64,000 nucleotides of DNA, from assembly GCF_016773205.1 (NCBI RefSeq), contig NZ_JAETWB010000003.1:124001-188000 (forward strand), given 5' to 3'. The position numbers and the translations under genes were made by a program. This document shows, one piece after another, positions 45,192 to 53,641 of the stretch. This DNA is from Belnapia arida (GTDB lineage Bacteria; Pseudomonadota; Alphaproteobacteria; Acetobacterales; Acetobacteraceae). Under the pieces are notes generated by a model. The model saw nothing but the letters and a program-made list of their open reading frames with translations, searched no databases and was not told the origin of the DNA. Position 1 is the stretch's first letter. Every line of letters starts with the position of its first letter.

Positions 45192-45211
45192 TGTACTCAC
45201 TGGTACGTACA
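45192..45211. promoter_or_regulatory. Second TetR-type operator TGTAC-N10-GTACA
   Basis: Same 5+5 inverted repeat and 10-base spacing as at 43637-43656, placed between the divergent starts of the shikimate dehydrogenase gene (45156) and the Bug receptor gene (45242). It could control both. Confidence 0.65.
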
Positions 45212-45241
45212 GGTCAAGCCAGAAGGAATGAGGGAGGATCC

Positions 45242-46216
45242 ATGCAAAGACGCGCCCTGCTCGCCGGCCCCGCCCTGCTCGGTGCCCGCCCTGTCCTGGC
45301 GCAGGACGAGGCCTGGCCCGCCGCAGGGCGCCCGATTACCATCGTCGTCGCCTGGGCGCCGGGCGGCTCCACGGATTTCGTCGGCCGCGTGGTGGCGCAG
45401 CAGCTCTCCAGGGAGATCAACGGGAACGTGGTGGTGGACAACCGCCCCGGCGCCTCCGGCACCGTCGGCCATGCAAGCGTCGCCCGCGCGCGGCCGGACG
45501 GCTACACCCTGCTGCTCGGGGTGAACTCCACCTATGCCATGTCGCGCCACCTCTTCCCGCAGCGCGGCTATGACGATGACCGGGCCTTCGCCCCGATCGG
45601 GCGCATCGCCATCTCGCCGATCTTCCTCTGCGTCAGCCCGAAGCTCGGCACGCCGAGTATCGCCGCTTTCGTCGCCAAGGCGAAGTCCATGCCGGGCAAG
45701 CTGAGCTACGGCTCCTCCGGCGCCGGCTCCTCCGCCCATCTGGCGACAGAGCTGTTCCTTCGCTCGGCGGGGATCGCGGTGCAGAACGTCACCTACCGCG
45801 GCGGCGCGCCGGCGGTGCAGGCGCTGGTGCAGGGCGAGGTGGAGATGGCCTTCGTCGATGCCGTCACTGCCCTGCCGCTGATGGCCGGCGGGCAGATCGC
45901 CGCACTCGGCGTCAGTACGCTCGAGCGCAACCCGCTGGCGCCCGATGTGCCGACCATCGCCGAGAGCGGCTTCCCCGGCTTCCAGGCGACCAGCGACTTC
46001 GCCCTGCTCGCCCCGGCCGGTACGCCGGAGCCGATCATCCGCCGCTTCTCCGCCGGCCTCGCCGCCACCATGAAGAACCCGGAGGTGTTGGAGCGGCTGC
46101 GGCAGGGCTCCATCTTCCCGACCTTCGGCACGCCGGAGGAATTCCCGCCCTATCTCGCCGCGGAAAGCGCCAAATGGGGCGAAGTGATCCGCAGCCGCGG
46201 GATCACGCTGGAATAG
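45242..46216 (+). CDS. Tripartite tricarboxylate (TTT) receptor, Bug family
   Basis: 324 residues with signal peptide MQRRALLAGPALLGARPVLAQ. Bug family hallmarks: ITIVVAWAPGGSTDFVGRVVAQQLS (about residues 31-55), VVVDNRPGASGTVGHASVARARPDGYTLLLG, and VTYRGGAPAVQALVQGEVEMAFVD. Periplasmic receptor for carboxylates. No TctA/TctB permease genes are adjacent, which is common for the many orphan Bug proteins. The ATG at 45242 follows GGGAGGATC. Confidence 0.93.
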   Translation: MQRRALLAGPALLGARPVLAQDEAWPAAGRPITIVVAWAPGGSTDFVGRVVAQQLSREINGNVVVDNRPGASGTVGHASVARARPDGYTLLLGVNSTYAMSRHLFPQRGYDDDRAFAPIGRIAISPIFLCVSPKLGTPSIAAFVAKAKSMPGKLSYGSSGAGSSAHLATELFLRSAGIAVQNVTYRGGAPAVQALVQGEVEMAFVDAVTALPLMAGGQIAALGVSTLERNPLAPDVPTIAESGFPGFQATSDFALLAPAGTPEPIIRRFSAGLAATMKNPEVLERLRQGSIFPTFGTPEEFPPYLAAESAKWGEVIRSRGITLE

Positions 46217-46244
46217 AGGCAAGCCGGGCCGCTTAGCCCCCGCC

Positions 46245-46288
46245 CTGGAGGCTCTTCCGGCCGACTACGCTCGCGGAGGAGCCTCCAG
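46245..46288. repeat. Inverted repeat between convergent genes
   Basis: CTGGAGGCTC (46245-46254) and its complement GAGCCTCCAG (46279-46288), a 10 bp stem with a 24-base loop, between the stop of the Bug receptor gene and the stop of fahA. No T run follows. It may act as a transcript-end hairpin; no gene is seen in 46217-46354. Confidence 0.5.
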
Positions 46289-46354
46289 ACTGTTGTTCGA
46301 CAGGGCAGATCATCCCTCCCAGGTCGGCACGGCGCGGGAATCGGAGGCTGTTTC

Positions 46355-47677
46355 TCATGCGACCTTCGCGACGGGTGCCGGCAGGATGCTGCCGCGGCAC
46401 TCGCCGAAGCCGATGGAGGCGAAGCCCTCGCGCCGGGCACGGGCGCGGAGCACCAGCGCGTCGCCATCCTCGAGGTAGCGCCGCTCTTCGCCCGAGGCGA
46501 GAAGCAGGGGGTGCTTGCCGCCCCTGGTAATCTCCAGCAGGCTGCCGAGTGCCGAGTCCTCCGGGCCGGAGAGGGTGCCCGAGCCGAGTAGGTCTCCAGA
46601 CTGGAGGTTGCAGCCGTTGCTGGCATGATGCGCCACCATCTGCGCCACCGTCCAATACATGTGCCGCGTGCTGCTGAGGCCGAGCCGGTGCGGTGGCAGG
46701 CCTCGCTCCCGCAGGCCTGGCGTCTCCAGCAGCACTTCCAGCTCAAGGTCGAAGGCGCCCTCGCGCTGATCGACCTCGTCAAGCAGGTAGGGCAGAGGGG
46801 GCGGGTCGCCCTCGGGGCGCGGCGGCTGGGCCAGGCGGAAGGGCGCCAGCGCCTCGGGCGTGATGACCCAGGGGCTGATCGTCGTGCCGAAACTCTTGCC
46901 GAGGAAGGGACCGAGCGGCTGGTACTCCCAGGCCTGGATGTCGCGCGCCGACCAGTCGTTCAGCAGGCAATAGCCGGCGACATGCCGGGCCGCCTCGCCG
47001 ACCGGCACTGGATCGCCGAGCGCATTGCCGGGCCCGATCCAGATGCCGAGCTCCAACTCGTAGTCGAGGTTGCGGCAGGGGCCGAAACTCGGCGCGTTCT
47101 CCTCGGGCCGCTTGCGCTGGCCCTGCGGCCGGCGGATGACCGTGCCGGAGGGCACCACGGAGGAGGCGCGGCCGTGATAGCCGATGGGGACGTATTTATA
47201 GTTCGGCAGCAGCGGGTTGTCGGGGCGGAAGACTTTGCCGACATTGGTCGCGTGATGGATGCCGACATAGAAGTCGGTGTAGTCGCCGATCCGCGCAGGC
47301 AGGTGGAGCGTGCAGCCCTCGGCGGGGTGGAGGCAGGGCTCGAGCCTCGCCCGCTCCGCGCTGCCCTCGGCCAGCAGGGCCGAGAGCCGGACGCGGAGCG
47401 CGGCGCGCGGTCCGGCGCCGAGGGCGAAGAAGGCGTTCAGCGTGCCGCCGGACATGGCCTCGGCCGCACGGGCCGCATCTCCCAGCAGCAGCCCGGCCGC
47501 CTGCGCCGCGCCGAGGTCTAGGATCATCGACCCGATGGCGACGCCTGCCCGCGGCCCGCCGCCTGACGGGGAGAAGATGCCAAGCGGCAGGTTCTGGATC
47601 GGGAAGTCCGGATGGCCATTGGCCGAGTCCACCCAGCTGCGCAGCCCGGCGTCATGCGTCGCGTCGATCATGGCCAT
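46355..47677 (-). CDS. fahA: Fumarylacetoacetase
   Basis: Hydrolyses 4-fumarylacetoacetate to fumarate and acetoacetate, the last step of homogentisate breakdown. 440 residues: DYTDFYVGIHHATNVGKVFRPDNPLLPNYKYVPIGYHGRASSVV, with Asp and His of the active site, LDYELELGIWIG and LLNDWSARDIQAWEYQPLGPFLGKSFGTTISPW. I choose ATG 47677; GTG 47686 would overlap the hmgA stop (GTGA) and is a fair alternative. Same operon as hmgA. Confidence 0.96.
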   Translation of the reverse strand: MAMIDATHDAGLRSWVDSANGHPDFPIQNLPLGIFSPSGGGPRAGVAIGSMILDLGAAQAAGLLLGDAARAAEAMSGGTLNAFFALGAGPRAALRVRLSALLAEGSAERARLEPCLHPAEGCTLHLPARIGDYTDFYVGIHHATNVGKVFRPDNPLLPNYKYVPIGYHGRASSVVPSGTVIRRPQGQRKRPEENAPSFGPCRNLDYELELGIWIGPGNALGDPVPVGEAARHVAGYCLLNDWSARDIQAWEYQPLGPFLGKSFGTTISPWVITPEALAPFRLAQPPRPEGDPPPLPYLLDEVDQREGAFDLELEVLLETPGLRERGLPPHRLGLSSTRHMYWTVAQMVAHHASNGCNLQSGDLLGSGTLSGPEDSALGSLLEITRGGKHPLLLASGEERRYLEDGDALVLRARARREGFASIGFGECRGSILPAPVAKVA

Positions 47678-47682
47678 GCCGC

Positions 47683-49032
47683 TCACCACTCGCGTCGGCT
47701 AGGGTCGAAATGGCGCTGCAACGCCTGGCCGTAATCGCCGTAGTCGCGCTGCAGCTCCGGCAGGCCGGCGGCATAGGCGGTGACGCGCTGCATGAAGCGC
47801 GTCTCGAACATGAAGGCCAGCGTGCCCTCCAGCTTGTGCGGCTTCAGCTCCGCCTTGCTCGCCCCCTCGAAGGCGGACATGTCCGGCCCGTGCGGCAGCA
47901 TGGTGTTGTGCAACGAGAAGCCGCCCGGGGCGAAGCCGCCGCCCGTTTTGGCGTCATAAACGCCGTAGATCAGCCCCATGAATTCCGACATGACATTCAT
48001 GTGGTACCAGGGCGGGCGGAAGGTGTTCTCGGCCACCATCCAGCGCTCGGGGAAGATGACGAAGTCGATGTTGGCCGTGCCTGGCGTGTCGCTCGGCGAA
48101 GTGAGGACCGTGAAGATCGATGGGTCCGCATGGTCGAACAGCACCGGCCCGACCGGCGAGTAGCGCCTGAGGTCGTATTTATAGGGCGCGTAATTGCCGT
48201 GCCAGGCCACCACGTCGAGCGGCGAGGCTGGGATTTCCGCCTGCCAGAGCGTGCCGCCCCATTTCACGGTCAGGAGGCTCTTCACCTCCCGGTCCTCATA
48301 GGCGGCGGCGGGTGTGAGGAAGTCGCGCGGATTGGCAAGGCAATTGGCGCCGATCGGCCCGCGCTCCGGCAGGGTGAGGGCGCCGCCGTAATTCTCGCAG
48401 ACATAGCCGCGCGCTGACCCGCCACGCAGCTCCGCACGGAATTTGACGCCGCGGGGGATCACCGCGATCTCGCCGGGTGCGATGTCGATCAGGCCGAACT
48501 CGGTCGCCAGCCGCAGCGCGCCCTGTTGCGGCACCAGCAGCATCTCGGCATCGGCGTTGTAGAAGTATTCGTCCTCCATGGAGCGCGTGGCGAAGTAGAG
48601 ATGCGCCGCCATCCCAGCCTGGCTGCCGGCATCGCCCGCCGTGGTGACGGTATGCATCCCCTCGATGAAAGACAGGCCCCGCTCCGGAATCGGCACCGGG
48701 CTCCAGCGCATCGGCGCCGGCGGCACCTCCACCTCCGCACAGGGCGCGGTGCGCCAGAGCCCTGGCTCGGCCCGGCGGAACTGCCCCCAATTCGCGACCG
48801 TCGGGCGGATGCGGTAGAGCCAGCTCCGCTCATTCGCCGCCCGCGGCGCGGTGAAGGGGGAGCCGCTGAGCTGCTCGGCATAGAGGCCATAGGCGCAGCG
48901 CTGCGGCGAGTTGCGGCCGACCGGCAGGGCGCCCGGCAGCGCCTCCGTCTCGAACTGGTTGCCGAAGCCGGAGAGATAGGCCGGCTCCGCCGTGCCCGCA
49001 CCGGCAGCGGTGAAGGGCTGGACGAGGTTCAT
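47683..49032 (-). CDS. hmgA: Homogentisate 1,2-dioxygenase
   Basis: Opens the ring of homogentisate to maleylacetoacetate with O2 and Fe(II). 449 residues: [26 protein letters not shown] at the N-terminus, and the iron-ligand region [23 protein letters not shown] (His and Glu) followed by [14 protein letters not shown] (His). The maleylacetoacetate isomerase gene is not in the window. Operon with fahA downstream and the flavin hydroxylase, DUF2783 and MBL genes upstream. Confidence 0.97.
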   Translation of the reverse strand: MNLVQPFTAAGAGTAEPAYLSGFGNQFETEALPGALPVGRNSPQRCAYGLYAEQLSGSPFTAPRAANERSWLYRIRPTVANWGQFRRAEPGLWRTAPCAEVEVPPAPMRWSPVPIPERGLSFIEGMHTVTTAGDAGSQAGMAAHLYFATRSMEDEYFYNADAEMLLVPQQGALRLATEFGLIDIAPGEIAVIPRGVKFRAELRGGSARGYVCENYGGALTLPERGPIGANCLANPRDFLTPAAAYEDREVKSLLTVKWGGTLWQAEIPASPLDVVAWHGNYAPYKYDLRRYSPVGPVLFDHADPSIFTVLTSPSDTPGTANIDFVIFPERWMVAENTFRPPWYHMNVMSEFMGLIYGVYDAKTGGGFAPGGFSLHNTMLPHGPDMSAFEGASKAELKPHKLEGTLAFMFETRFMQRVTAYAAGLPELQRDYGDYGQALQRHFDPSRREW

Positions 49033-49044
49033 GCTGCTGCTCCC

Positions 49045-50025
49045 TCAGGACTGCACTTCGGCCGATTTCATGGCGCTGCCCTGCTCCAGCGCCCGCCACA
49101 TCTCGATGTCGCGCTCGGCGGTCCAGATGCGCGGGTGGTCGATGCCCTGCGCCTCGTCATAGGCGCGGCTGACATCGAAGGGCATGCAATGCTCGAAGAT
49201 CACCCACTGCCCGTATTTGGGGCGCATCGCCGCCATGGCCTCATCGTACACCTGCTTCAGCGTGGCGCCCTTGGCGACGCCCGCCTTGGCGATGGCGAAG
49301 AGGTCCGAGGTGAAGGCGATGGTACCGGCGATGCCTTCCTCGACTTCCGCCTTGTTCAGCAGGCTGCGGCCGCGGCCGGGCACCAGCTTCTCGGCCCCCA
49401 GCGCCCGCACCGCGGCCAGCGTCGCCGGCCAGTCCGTGAAATGCGCATCGCCGCAATAGGGCGTCGCGCCGAATTCCACCGTGTCGCCGGCGAAGAGCAC
49501 CCGCTCCTGCGGCAGCCAGACCACCGTGTCGCCCGCCGTATGGCTGCGGCCGATATGGATGATCTGCACCTCGCGCCGGCCCATCCACAGCGTCATCCGC
49601 TTGTGGAAGACGACATGCGGCCAGGTGAGGCCGGGGATGCTCTCCTTGCCCCGGAACAGGCGCGGGAATCGGCCGATCTCGCTGTCCATGTCCTGTTGGC
49701 CACGCTCGACGATCAGGTCCCGCGTGACGTCGGAGGCGATGATCTCCGCCCCCTCGTAGCCCGAGGCGCCGAGCACGCGGACCGCATGGTAGTGGCTCAG
49801 CACCACATGGCGGACGGGCTTGTCGGTCACCTCCCGGATGCGGGCGATGACGTCGCGCGCCATGGCCGGCGTCGCCTGGGCATCGACGACGAGCACGCTG
49901 TCATCGCCGATGACGATGCCGGAATTGGGGTCGCCCTCCGCCGTCCAGCCGTAGAGGCCGGGACCGAGTTCCTCGAAGGAGACGTTCTTGTCGGCGAGGT
50001 CCGTGGTGCTGGCGAAGCCTGACAT
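49045..50025 (-). CDS. MBL-fold protein with altered metal motif
   Basis: 326 residues of the metallo-beta-lactamase fold: GIVIGDDSVLVVDAQATPAMARDVIARI, then SHYHAVRVLGASGYEGAEIIAS (about 77-98), HIGRSHTAGDTVVWLPQERVLFAGDTVEF. The canonical HxHxDH motif reads H78-Y-H80-A-V-R, so the Asp and third His are replaced, while later ligands (H, D) are kept. It may bind one metal or be non-hydrolytic. It lies 12 bp upstream of hmgA in the homogentisate operon; its role there is unknown. Confidence 0.88.
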   Translation of the reverse strand: MSGFASTTDLADKNVSFEELGPGLYGWTAEGDPNSGIVIGDDSVLVVDAQATPAMARDVIARIREVTDKPVRHVVLSHYHAVRVLGASGYEGAEIIASDVTRDLIVERGQQDMDSEIGRFPRLFRGKESIPGLTWPHVVFHKRMTLWMGRREVQIIHIGRSHTAGDTVVWLPQERVLFAGDTVEFGATPYCGDAHFTDWPATLAAVRALGAEKLVPGRGRSLLNKAEVEEGIAGTIAFTSDLFAIAKAGVAKGATLKQVYDEAMAAMRPKYGQWVIFEHCMPFDVSRAYDEAQGIDHPRIWTAERDIEMWRALEQGSAMKSAEVQS

Positions 50026-50048
50026 GGGGTCTCATCCTCTCGTGGGGT

Positions 50049-50276
50049 TCAGGCGGTGGCGCGCAGGGTGGCATCCTGCCCGGCGGGACTGATGCCCTCG
50101 CGGGCCTTGGCCATGGCCTGGCGCAGAACGGCGGCATCGCCGATGTGGTTCGCCAGCAGCAGGATCAGCTTGGCATTGACCAGCCGGCTCTGCTCCGGCG
50201 CCAGGTCGCGGTGGAGCTCGATCAACGCCTCGTACACGTCGTCGGGCGCGGCGAGGTTGAGATCGGTGTTCAGCAT
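50049..50276 (-). CDS. DUF2783 family small protein
   Basis: 75 residues: LNTDLNLAAPDDVYEALIELHRDL and KLILLLANHIGDAAVLRQAMAKARE, a compact helical protein. It lies between the flavin hydroxylase (10 bp) and the MBL gene (23 bp) in the homogentisate operon. Function unknown; an accessory role to the flavin hydroxylase is possible from adjacency alone. Confidence 0.85.
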   Translation of the reverse strand: MLNTDLNLAAPDDVYEALIELHRDLAPEQSRLVNAKLILLLANHIGDAAVLRQAMAKAREGISPAGQDATLRATA

Positions 50277-50286
50277 CCTGCGCTCC

Positions 50287-51957
50287 TCAACCCTGGCCGG
50301 TGGCGCGGGCCAGCGCGGCAGTCACCAGCACCGGCTCGAAGCGGCGCCAGCGGGCGGCGACATGCTGGTCCGGCCGCAGCAGATAGGTGGCGCCCGGCCC
50401 CGCATCGTAGCGCCGGGCGAGCAGCCCCGCCGCATCCTCGATAACAGGCAGCCCGGCCGCCTGGCGCTGCGCAGCGCCGGCCGGCACGACCAGCAACGGC
50501 CGTAGCGGGACTCCGCGGATGCCGGGGAAGTTATCCGGCGGCTCCTCACCGAAGCAGAGGAGCGTGAAGCCGCCATGCGCGATCTGGCTGAGGAACCAGC
50601 CCTCCTCGCCACCGGCCCGCACCGGCGCGTCGGCAGCCGGAGCGCCGGGCTGCATCGGCCCGTCGAAGGCGTCGGTGTCGGGCGTGTTCAGCGCCGAGTC
50701 CCGGTAGGTGCAGGGCAGGGACAGCCGCCCGCTGTTCACCAGCCGCCGGGCGAAGCCGCAGTCACGTGCCAGTTCCAGCGTAGCATCGCGGAAGGCGCGG
50801 CTCGCTTCGTTCTTCGGAGTGATGAAATCGGTGCTGCGGGTGGAGTTGAGGATGTTCTCGTCCGCCGCACGGACCCGCTCGGCATCGTAGCTGTCGAGCA
50901 GGCTCTCCGGCGCTTGGCCTTGCACGACCAGCGCCAGCTTCCAGGCCAGATTCTCGGCGTCCTGCACACCGCCATTGGCGCCGCGCGCGCCGAAGGGCGA
51001 GACGCCATGCGCGCTGTCGCCGGCGAAGAGCACGCGGCCGTGGCGGAAGCGCTCCATCCTGAGGCAGGAGAAGGTGTAGACGCTGACCCATTCCAGCTCG
51101 AACCGCGCCTCCGGCCCGAGCAGCGCCTGCACGCGCGGGATCACCCGCTCCGGCTGGCGCTCCGCTACCGGGTCGGCATCCCAGCCGAGCTGGAAATCGA
51201 TGCGCCAGATGCCGTCCGGCTGCTGGTGCAGCAACACCGACCGGTTGGGGTGGAAGGGCGGGTCGAACCAGAACCAGCGTTCGGCAGGAAAGGGGGCGTC
51301 CATCCGCACATCGGCGATGAGGAAACGGTCGCGGAAGGTCTGCCCCTTGCTCTCCAGCCCCATCGCGCGGCGGATCGGGCTGCGGGAGCCGTCGGCCGCG
51401 ACCAGCCAGTCAGCCTCCAGCCGGTACTCGCCCTCGGGCGTGGCAACCTGCAGGAGGACCCCGTCCGCCTGCGGCTCCAGCGCCGTCACCTGGTTCTTCC
51501 AACGGATATCGATCAGCGGCAGCGCCTGAGCCCGATCGAGCAGGAAGCCTTCGACGTAATACTGCTGGAGGTTGATGAAGGCCGGACGCCGGTGCCCGGC
51601 CTCGGGCAGCAGGTTGAAGCTATAGACCGGCTCCTCGCGGAAAAAGACCTTGCCCAGGTTCCAGGTGATGCCCTGGCCGACCATGCGCTCGCCGCACCCG
51701 AGCCGGTCGAAGATCTCGAGCGTGCGCTTGGCGAAGCAGATGGCCCGCGAGCCGGTGGAGAGGCGGTCGTCGTCATCGAGCAACACGACGCGGATGCCCT
51801 GCTGGGCCAGGTCGATGGCCGCGGCGAGCCCGACCGGCCCGGCGCCGACGATGATGACGGGATGGCGCACCGGCCGCTGAGCATCCTGATCGGGCGAGCG
51901 CGCATACGGCAGGACGAGGGCCTGGTAATCCACCCGCTCGGCCATGCTGCCGTCCAT
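50287..51957 (-). CDS. FAD-dependent aromatic hydroxylase (MhpA/UbiH-type)
   Basis: 556 residues. Rossmann motif VIIVGAGPVGLAAAIDLAQQGIRVVLLDDDDR (about residues 34-65), the DG motif LVAADGSRSPIRRAMG, and the GD motif GRVLFAGDSAHGVSPFGARGANGGVQDAENLAWKL; a thioredoxin-like C-terminal domain (after about residue 425) as in MhpA-type enzymes. The position upstream of hmgA-fahA suggests it hydroxylates a monohydroxyphenylacetate or similar acid to homogentisate. ATG 51957 has GGAGGGG 6 bases before it. Confidence 0.88.
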   Translation of the reverse strand: MDGSMAERVDYQALVLPYARSPDQDAQRPVRHPVIIVGAGPVGLAAAIDLAQQGIRVVLLDDDDRLSTGSRAICFAKRTLEIFDRLGCGERMVGQGITWNLGKVFFREEPVYSFNLLPEAGHRRPAFINLQQYYVEGFLLDRAQALPLIDIRWKNQVTALEPQADGVLLQVATPEGEYRLEADWLVAADGSRSPIRRAMGLESKGQTFRDRFLIADVRMDAPFPAERWFWFDPPFHPNRSVLLHQQPDGIWRIDFQLGWDADPVAERQPERVIPRVQALLGPEARFELEWVSVYTFSCLRMERFRHGRVLFAGDSAHGVSPFGARGANGGVQDAENLAWKLALVVQGQAPESLLDSYDAERVRAADENILNSTRSTDFITPKNEASRAFRDATLELARDCGFARRLVNSGRLSLPCTYRDSALNTPDTDAFDGPMQPGAPAADAPVRAGGEEGWFLSQIAHGGFTLLCFGEEPPDNFPGIRGVPLRPLLVVPAGAAQRQAAGLPVIEDAAGLLARRYDAGPGATYLLRPDQHVAARWRRFEPVLVTAALARATGQG

Positions 51958-51992
51958 TTCTGCCCCTCCGCGACCTGGCTTTACCGCCAATC

Positions 51993-52032
51993 TTGCTACG
52001 CATTGTGTAATACGCTATGAATGTTGTAGCAA
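51993..52032. promoter_or_regulatory. Candidate IclR operator/promoter region
   Basis: TTGCTAC (51993-51999) and GTAGCAA (52026-52032) form a 7+7 inverted repeat with a 26-base spacer, in an AT-richer patch between the divergent flavin hydroxylase and IclR genes. It covers the upstream ATG of the IclR gene, so either the start is at GTG 52053 or the regulator blocks its own translation start region. Confidence 0.45.
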
Positions 52033-52847
52033 AGTGTGAAAGGCCATCGCAAGTGGCGTTCGATGGGCAGGCCGGGCCGGAGGATTCGCGCGGCGGGGTC
52101 AATTCGGTCGAGGTCGCTGGGCGTCTGCTGCGTATCCTGGCGGAGGCGGGCGGGCCGATGCGCCTTGCCGACCTGGCGCGTGCTGCCGGGATGCCCTCGG
52201 CCAAGGCGCATCGCTACTTGGTCAGCCTGGCCCGGGCCGGCCTCGCCGAGCAGGATGCCGCCACCACCCGCTACGATCTCGGCCCGCTGATGCTGCGCGC
52301 TGGCCTCGCCGCGCTCGGCCGCTCCGACGCGCTGAAGCGGGCGGAGCGGGCGCTGGAGGCCATCGCCGCCCGCACCGGCGAGACCGCCGCCGCCGCGGTC
52401 TGGGGCACCCATGGCCCGACCCATGTGCGCCTGGTCGCGGCGCGGCACGAGCTGGCCGCCAGCGTCCCGCCCGGCCATGTCTGCCCGATGACCTATTCGG
52501 CCTCCGGCCTCGTCTTCTGCGCCTTCGGCGAGTCCGGCCTGACCCGCCCGCTGGCCGAGCGGGAGCTGGCGCAGAACCGCGCCATCGCCCGCCCCTGCGC
52601 CCCGGCCTTGATGGCAGAGCTGGAGCGGCTGGTGGCCAGGGTGCGTGCCCAGGGCTTCGCCACCGTGGAAAACGAGGGGAATGGCGGGCTGGCCGCCGTC
52701 TCCGCCCCGGTTTTCAAGGCCGGGAGCGGTCGCCTCCTGCTGGCGCTGACGGTCTTCGGCCGGGTCGGGCGGCTCAACGTGGCGGCGGACGGTCCGGTCG
52801 TCGCGCTGGTGGTCGAGGCGGCCCGCGCCCTCGCCGCGGAGTTGTGA
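52017..52847 (+). CDS. IclR family transcriptional regulator of the homogentisate operon
   Basis: 276 residues from ATG 52017. Winged helix-turn-helix: VEVAGRLLRILAEAGGPMRLADLARAAGMPSAKAHRYLVSLARAGLAEQD (about residues 31-80), then an IclR effector domain with SASGLVFCAFGE and an ENEGNGGLAAVSAPVF segment. An alternative GTG start at 52053 would shorten it by 12 residues and free the inverted repeat. Divergent from the flavin hydroxylase, the usual place of its regulator; the ligand is probably an aromatic acid of this pathway. Confidence 0.92.
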   Translation: MNVVAKCERPSQVAFDGQAGPEDSRGGVNSVEVAGRLLRILAEAGGPMRLADLARAAGMPSAKAHRYLVSLARAGLAEQDAATTRYDLGPLMLRAGLAALGRSDALKRAERALEAIAARTGETAAAAVWGTHGPTHVRLVAARHELAASVPPGHVCPMTYSASGLVFCAFGESGLTRPLAERELAQNRAIARPCAPALMAELERLVARVRAQGFATVENEGNGGLAAVSAPVFKAGSGRLLLALTVFGRVGRLNVAADGPVVALVVEAARALAAEL

Positions 52848-52850
52848 CGG

Positions 52851-53537
52851 TCAGGCCGGCAGCAGCCCCTTGGCCCTCAGCCGGTCCGGCGTCATCGCAC
52901 GGACGATCGCCTCCAGCAGGCTGCCTGCCTCGGCTGTGAACAGGCCGGCGGAGAAGACCGCCCTCGTGTTGAGCGCCTCCGGTAGCGGCCCGACGATGTC
53001 GACGCCCGGCACCGCCATAAGCTCGCTCACCTGTTGGATGGCGATTTCCGCCTCGCCCCGCGCCGCCAGCTCCGCCGTCAGCCCCTGCGGGATGACGGTG
53101 GCCTTGGCATTGACCGCCTCGGCGATGCCCAGCCGCTCGATCAGCCCGGCGAAGAAGATGCCGCTCGCCCCGGCCCGCGAATAGGCGATCGACCCGGCGC
53201 CGAGCAGCGCCGCCCGGCAGGCCTCGGGCGTGGCAATGTCCGGGCGTGGCGCTCCGGCGCGCACTGCCACGCCGATGAGCGAGATGCAGAGATCCCTCCG
53301 GCTGCCGGGGAGGAGGCGGCCCTCCGCCGCCAGCGCCTCCACCGCCTCGGCCGTCAGGATGGCGAGGTCCGCGGCCTCGCCTGCCTCGATGCGGCGGAGC
53401 AGGGCGGCAGTCGGGGCGAATGCCGCGGCGACGGGCCGGCCCAGTGCCGCCTCCAGCCCCGGCAGCATCTCCTGCAACAGGCCCATCACCGCGAGGGTGG
53501 AGTAGAGCCGGAGGGGCGCACGCGGTTGTTCCTGCAT
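52851..53537 (-). CDS. ModA-like periplasmic-binding-fold protein without signal peptide
   Basis: 228 residues of the type 2 periplasmic binding fold (molybdate/ModA-like): LYSTLAVMGLLQEMLPGLEAALG, ADLAILTAEAVEALAAEGRL, and a second lobe with AQQ-like FFAGLIERLGIAEAV and AEIAIQQVSELMAVPGVDIVGPLPEALN. The start at ATG 53537 has GGAGAGG upstream. No signal peptide or lipobox is present, so it may be cytoplasmic. It is transcribed towards IclR and divergent from the Baeyer-Villiger gene. Ligand unknown. Confidence 0.85.
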   Translation of the reverse strand: MQEQPRAPLRLYSTLAVMGLLQEMLPGLEAALGRPVAAAFAPTAALLRRIEAGEAADLAILTAEAVEALAAEGRLLPGSRRDLCISLIGVAVRAGAPRPDIATPEACRAALLGAGSIAYSRAGASGIFFAGLIERLGIAEAVNAKATVIPQGLTAELAARGEAEIAIQQVSELMAVPGVDIVGPLPEALNTRAVFSAGLFTAEAGSLLEAIVRAMTPDRLRAKGLLPA

Positions 53538-53641
53538 GGTCAGCCTCTCCGGCCTGCGGGCGTTGACTTCGGGGGCCAGAGTGTGGCGGGCTGGCGGCAA
53601 GGATCAAGCAGGGCGCCGAAACGGCCCGGAGGAGAGGAAGC

